Notes under the pieces: generated by a model
Database searches by the model: none
Seen by the model: the letters and a program-made list of their open reading frames with translations, nothing else
Told to the model about the DNA's origin: nothing
Position numbers and translations under genes: made by a program
Shown here: piece after piece, positions 59,915 to 64,000 of the stretch
Layout: each line of letters opens with the position of its first letter
How positions within the stretch are numbered: the stretch's first letter is position 1
Source of the DNA: Plectrocnemia conspersa
Lineage: Eukaryota; Arthropoda; Insecta; Trichoptera; Polycentropodidae
NCBI GenBank assembly: GCA_009617715.1
Contig: VTFK01000329.1
Location: forward strand, 247,681 to 311,680
Direction: 5' to 3'
Length of the DNA stretch: 64,000 bases

Positions 59915-61849
59915 GAAGCAAAGAAATAATGAAAAATCAACAACATTAAATAAATTTAATGTTTTTATATATTGTATTATTGGTAATTTGACAACTAGAT
60001 TTAATTCAGAAATATAGATAAATAATACATTTAGTATCTAAAGGAAAATCTAGAAAAAACAGTCTCGAATCTATCCGAAAATATTTTTAAAAATATGTCA
60101 TATTAGTAAAATCATATTGGAATCGCAATTTAGCAGGGACAAAGGCAGCATATACACCCCTCTGGGATCTTGGGGGGTGTTGCTGTTACTAGGATGATAC
60201 GAAAATGCATGCAGTTGCAGCCAATGAGAGCACTAAAAGTCGGCCCGACACTCAGGAGAAATACTAATGAAACTCTAATAAAATATGTAGTACTACGAGG
60301 GATGGATCCCGCTCATTCAGCCGTCAAAATCTGTTTGCCCGCCCATAGGGTTGGACTTGTAAGACCTAAGTATTGGTAACGGCAGTGGTGCACATAACGG
60401 ATACTAAAGTAGCTCTACACTTGTTCCTATAATAAATAGTGGTTAAAACAAGAAAATACAAATTTGTTTAAGAAATATTTTTATAAAATCATTTATATTT
60501 TCCAAAAAATACATGGCATTCGCTTGGAACTAAAATGATTAAAATGATCTAATCTGATAATGTACACACATAGCGTTGCGCTCATGCATGAGTTTGCATC
60601 ATATAAAACAATTGTGTCGCCTGAGATCAAAACCGGAAATATATTTACGGTGCACTTTGAATGTAAATATATTTATTTAATTGTTATCCACATATACGCC
60701 AGTGACTAATTGGTGAGTCACCTGTTATTTTACTTTACAAAGCTAGTATTTCTGTTGAGGCAACAATATGTGTTGCTGTAAAACAAAAAATATTTATGGA
60801 ACGCATTGAAGCAATATTTATATTGTTAAAAAAACCCACAATTTTAGGAAATTATATGTCATTGTATTGTCATTTTAGTGTTTTAATAATCCGTTATAGG
60901 TTTTGATCTACTACGTTAACTTTTGATAAAAAAGCATCATCATAGTGTGCAAAAGTGACAGTGCTGCATTGATAGAATATATGTTTATACTTAAAAAAGT
61001 TAAACTTTAATTTATAATTAATAATTTACTATTTTTTCTAAAGCTTATAGTTAAGAGCATTAGGAACAATATAAGCGCAGAATGCCAAATTTAAATTAAT
61101 TAATATATTAGGTCATAATGACAAGATTTTTTATTGATGTAAGAAAAAATATAATTAATAAATAATGGTAATAAAATATAAGTGAAACTGTTAATAAACG
61201 ATGTGATAAATGATTTTTAAAAGGTAATGGGTAATGAAACCATTATATAATTTATGCAGCTATGTAAATATCCACTCGTATGGCGTTATTTTTTAATACT
61301 GCACATTTAAGATATAAACTTTAATTATAAGCTTTCGTGCATTTATGGAACATGTATGTATGTGTAACGCTACGTGTAGAATATTTTCCAATCCACAACT
61401 ATGTGTATTTTATAAAATGCACGCTGTCCTGGAAAAATATATTTTGACACGGAAATGCAATTTCATTTATAAAATATGATAAATAAACCAATCATATTGA
61501 TATTTTCATAGTCATTTTATTTTATTATGATAATAATAAATTCTCAAGGATGAAATTTTGGTATGTTATTATTTTGATGTTAATTTATAAATATACTATA
61601 GCATAGATTTTATTGCACTTTAAATTTATTATAAATAAATAAATCTATGCTTATTAATTTTCTCAAGACAACAGTGAGTTATTGAGCCGTGGCCTTAAAC
61701 TATATTTATTTAATAAAATTAAAATAATTAATAATGAAAATATTAAGAAACCAATATGTGCTTTTTATATTTGCAATTAAAACACTAAAAAAAAATGACA
61801 GTTTCAAATTCGTTTGATATATTTTAGCAATTTTCCGCGACGGAGCATT

Positions 61850-62860
61850 ATTGAAATATATGAAGAGAGTGTTTTCGGCGGCGGCGGTGGTGGGGGTATG
61901 TGCGGTTCAGGGTGGGGAGGGTAGATACTACTGCTACTACATTATTCATTCACAAATATGGAAAACAGTAGCTTAATATTCGTGTTGGCTCCAACAAACT
62001 CCCAGCCGCCGGCAGATATGAAAATATGGGGTTACAAAATCTACCGGACGATTTTATTGGTGTCTGCAAGATCGCAGGGCGGCCGCGGAATGTCCCGGCC
62101 GTTTTTGAAATTTCAATTTGAAATTCGCCGCTAGACGTGTCGGCATTAGCATAATCAGCGTATGCTTATGGCGCGGATTTAAGTTTGACTTATTTCAGCG
62201 ATAGCTGCTATAAGTTGAAATTACGGACATATAAAAAAATATATTGATTGGCTCACTATATAATTGTCAATTCCACAGGTGAATAAAAATATATAAAATT
62301 CATTGATTGTAAGAAAAAATAATGTATAAAGTCTTCAAAGCTTAATAAGTTCGCTACCATAAAATTGGCGTAACTGTGCTAAGCTAATAATTTTAAATGT
62401 GCCGAAATTCGACAGACAATTGCGGTCGCTTTGCATTTTATTCAAATTTTACACACCGGAAAATTGTTTTTTATTACTGTCGGTTTTACGTTTCGGCGAA
62501 TTTTCGTCGACTTTGACGGTAAGCAGAGTACGTAGGTAGCAGGGCCCATATGAAAATTATCGCGCAAAGAGCGCCCGCGAAATTCAAAGCCTACACGCTC
62601 TGACGAGACTCTAATCCTTGTTTACGACTTTGAAATTGTGGCGGGGGCCCCCGGCAGGACGGAGCCCGGGGCCCCGGGGACGCTTTACGGCCTCGGGCGA
62701 AGGCGTTCCGCCTCGTAAAATTTTACGACTGAAAATTTTAGTTAAGAGTGCGCGGCGCCGACAAAGAGAGAAATTAATAATTGCAGGTAGCTTCTCTTTA
62801 GGGGGGATTCAGTTAGATGACGAGCTTACTCGATATATTCCAGTGAAATAATAAAATTCC
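61850..62860. other. GC-rich island
   Basis: This is the largest departure from AT-rich composition in the window, with GGCGGCGGCGG near 61880 and a GGGGGCCCCC-type palindromic run near 62643-62682. It could be a promoter or untranslated exon of a host gene or part of an unrecognised element. No conserved protein reading is visible. Confidence 0.35.
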
Positions 62861-63149
62861 CCCTATATTCAGACACTTTTAAAGACGATAGACGTATATT
62901 TTATATATGAAAAAACCAAGTATACTATTTATACTTTGTAACACTGCTGTTTTCGATTGGGTACATGTGACAATGTCACGTTGACATGCCATAGCCACAG
63001 TGGTGTCACAGTATCACAGTGATATGGCATAGTTTACCATCGTTTACCACACTCATACACGAAGAGGGGCCGGAAAATTAACTTTAAGAGTCTGCAGGCT
63101 GCATACCATAGTCTCCCGCATAATGATAGTTATGACACTTTGTATTTTT

Positions 63150-63700
63150 ACATTGGCCGCCATTTTGTCAAAAAAATTTATATATTTTTTTCATACAAAA
63201 CGTATGGGGTGCACGGTAGTTCTATACGATACTAAAAAAATAATTTTTAATCTTTAAAACCAAGCAGTTAAGAGCGTTAACTCTTCTGAAAGTCTCAAAA
63301 TGGCTCGTATGGGGGTCCGATCGAACTAATACATCGCTTGTTTTGAAGCAAAAAATTTTTTTTTATATTTTATTTAGATGTAGCTTAGGCTTCTAAACGT
63401 TTCATGAATAGAGATCTTTTTGTTAAAATACAAACCTACTGAGTTACGAGTGTTTAAATTTTTTATACTTGTCGCCATTTTGCAAAAAAAATTGACACAT
63501 TAGATTTTGCTAATAAACATATACAGGATGCTTAAGAATTCTATACTGTCACAAAAATTCAACTTTAAATATGTATAAATAAGCTCACACTGACCTTAAC
63601 TATATTGCAAGTCTTATGAGCGTATGTATGGTGGGTCGATCGACTCATAACACTAAACGTGTTTTGGAAAAAAAACTTTTTTTTAATTTTTTTTTTTTTT
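63150..63700 (+). repeat. diverged tandem duplication, period about 315-320 bp
   Basis: Landmarks recur in order: CGCCATTTTG followed by an A run (63158 and 63473), GTCCGATCGAACT and GTCGATCGACT (63315 and 63635), and GTTTTG followed by A and T runs (about 63340 and 63660). The units are old and diverged. They belong to no family I recognise. The open frame at 63616-63855 starts in the second unit and is not called. Confidence 0.55.
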
Positions 63701-64000
63701 TTAAACGGTATCGTAAGTACATTCAAAATCTCTATTTCGTATTAAACTACTACTTCAGCGATAATGATATCTTTAGTACTGATTATAAATGCTCATTTGA
63801 TAATCTTTACCTGTGTGAAGTCTTATTAATCTTTAAAAGATACAAAAAAAATTAATAATTGATCACACAGGTATCACCAATATTATCAATATTTTTTCTG
63901 CAAACTAAAACAGTTCAATAAAATATTCTGGCACGTAAAACTTATTACACTCGATTTCAAAATATTACACTCGATTTCAAAATATTCATTTAATTGTGAC

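Larger units (their letters stand above)
56326..63149. other. long AT-rich spacer
   Basis: No host gene that I can support. GC-richer blocks lie at about 58220-58470 and 61850-62860; the latter has a run of G/C-rich palindromic sequence near 62640-62690 and a 77-codon open frame (62618-62851) with no family resemblance. A 69-codon open frame at 60170-60379 also matches nothing I know. Confidence 0.45.

Noticed and set aside
60170..60379. A 69-codon open frame in a GC-richer stretch
   Set aside because: I could not connect it to any family; a repeat fragment is as likely as a gene.
62618..62851. A 77-codon open frame in the GC-rich island
   Set aside because: GC-rich DNA has few stops, and the reading crosses a palindromic G/C run; no similarity to a known protein.
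62985..63035. A hairpin with ATGCCATA and TATGGCAT arms and CACAGTG repeats
   Set aside because: Only 8 bp pair perfectly, and the remainder is loosely repetitive; too weak to report as a structure.

Overview
The window looks like a stretch of animal nuclear DNA, most likely from an arthropod and probably an insect. It is very AT-rich and I find no intact host protein-coding gene, no rRNA and no convincing tRNA gene. What can be identified is almost entirely transposable-element debris: non-LTR retrotransposons of the Jockey/CR1 type, a Penelope-like element, a Tigger/pogo-like DNA transposon, hAT and Tc1-like pieces, LTR-like repeats, a tRNA-derived SINE family and long (TA)n tracts. The assignment to insects rests on this mixture of elements and is inference, because there is no host gene to confirm it.

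Layout. 0-13 kb: AT-rich spacer with a 23-bp perfect hairpin (868-916), a broken non-LTR element (2.28-4.11 kb, +), an LTR-like repeat (6.32-6.96 kb), a Jockey remnant interrupted by a Tc1-like fragment (7.36-8.88 kb, -), and a second non-LTR family member (10.11-11.95 kb, +). 13-33 kb: mostly spacer, with another member of that family (21.37-23.15 kb, +), a degraded Jockey piece (24.44-25.02 kb, -), a 3' non-LTR piece (28.0-28.86 kb, -), two copies of a tRNA-derived SINE (26.6 and 30.7 kb) and a 258-bp hAT-type MITE with an 8-bp target duplication (32.1 kb). 33.8-46.1 kb: the most interesting part, described below. 46-64 kb: spacer with an LTR-like repeat (53.4 kb), an hAT transposase remnant (54.2 kb) next to a third copy of the 10/21 kb non-LTR family (54.8-56.3 kb, -), a 22-bp perfect hairpin (59.9 kb) and a tandemly duplicated repeat at 63.1-63.7 kb.

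The 33.8-46.1 kb block carries at least eight copies of a compact RNA motif that fits a hammerhead ribozyme: a seven-base core of CTGANGA type, one extra U, a 5-bp stem II with an 8-base loop of form GANAATCN, then GAAA, then a self-complementary stem III (AUAU) and a short stem I. One form (type B) is repeated in a tandem array with a period of about 335-362 bp (33.8-34.95 kb), as in animal retrozymes. A second form (type A) lies in the terminal repeats of a decayed Penelope-like element with RT and GIY-YIG domains (40.56-43.4 kb), in a head-to-head inverted pair (38.33-38.54 kb) and in a dispersed copy (46.03 kb). In three of the type A copies the core reads GTGANCA: the C3-G8 pair of the hammerhead core appears to be exchanged for G3-C8. 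Stem II shows compensatory changes between copies. (TA)n tracts adjoin these repeats, and a Tigger element sits between two of the tracts.

The non-LTR elements share a conserved 3'-terminal stem-loop just before their A-rich tails, with a compensatory base-pair change between two families and an orphan copy at 12.8 kb. Scattered islands of higher GC content in the AT-rich spacer could be host regulatory DNA or untranslated exons (one has a good splice-donor match at 37214/37215), but this is inference only.
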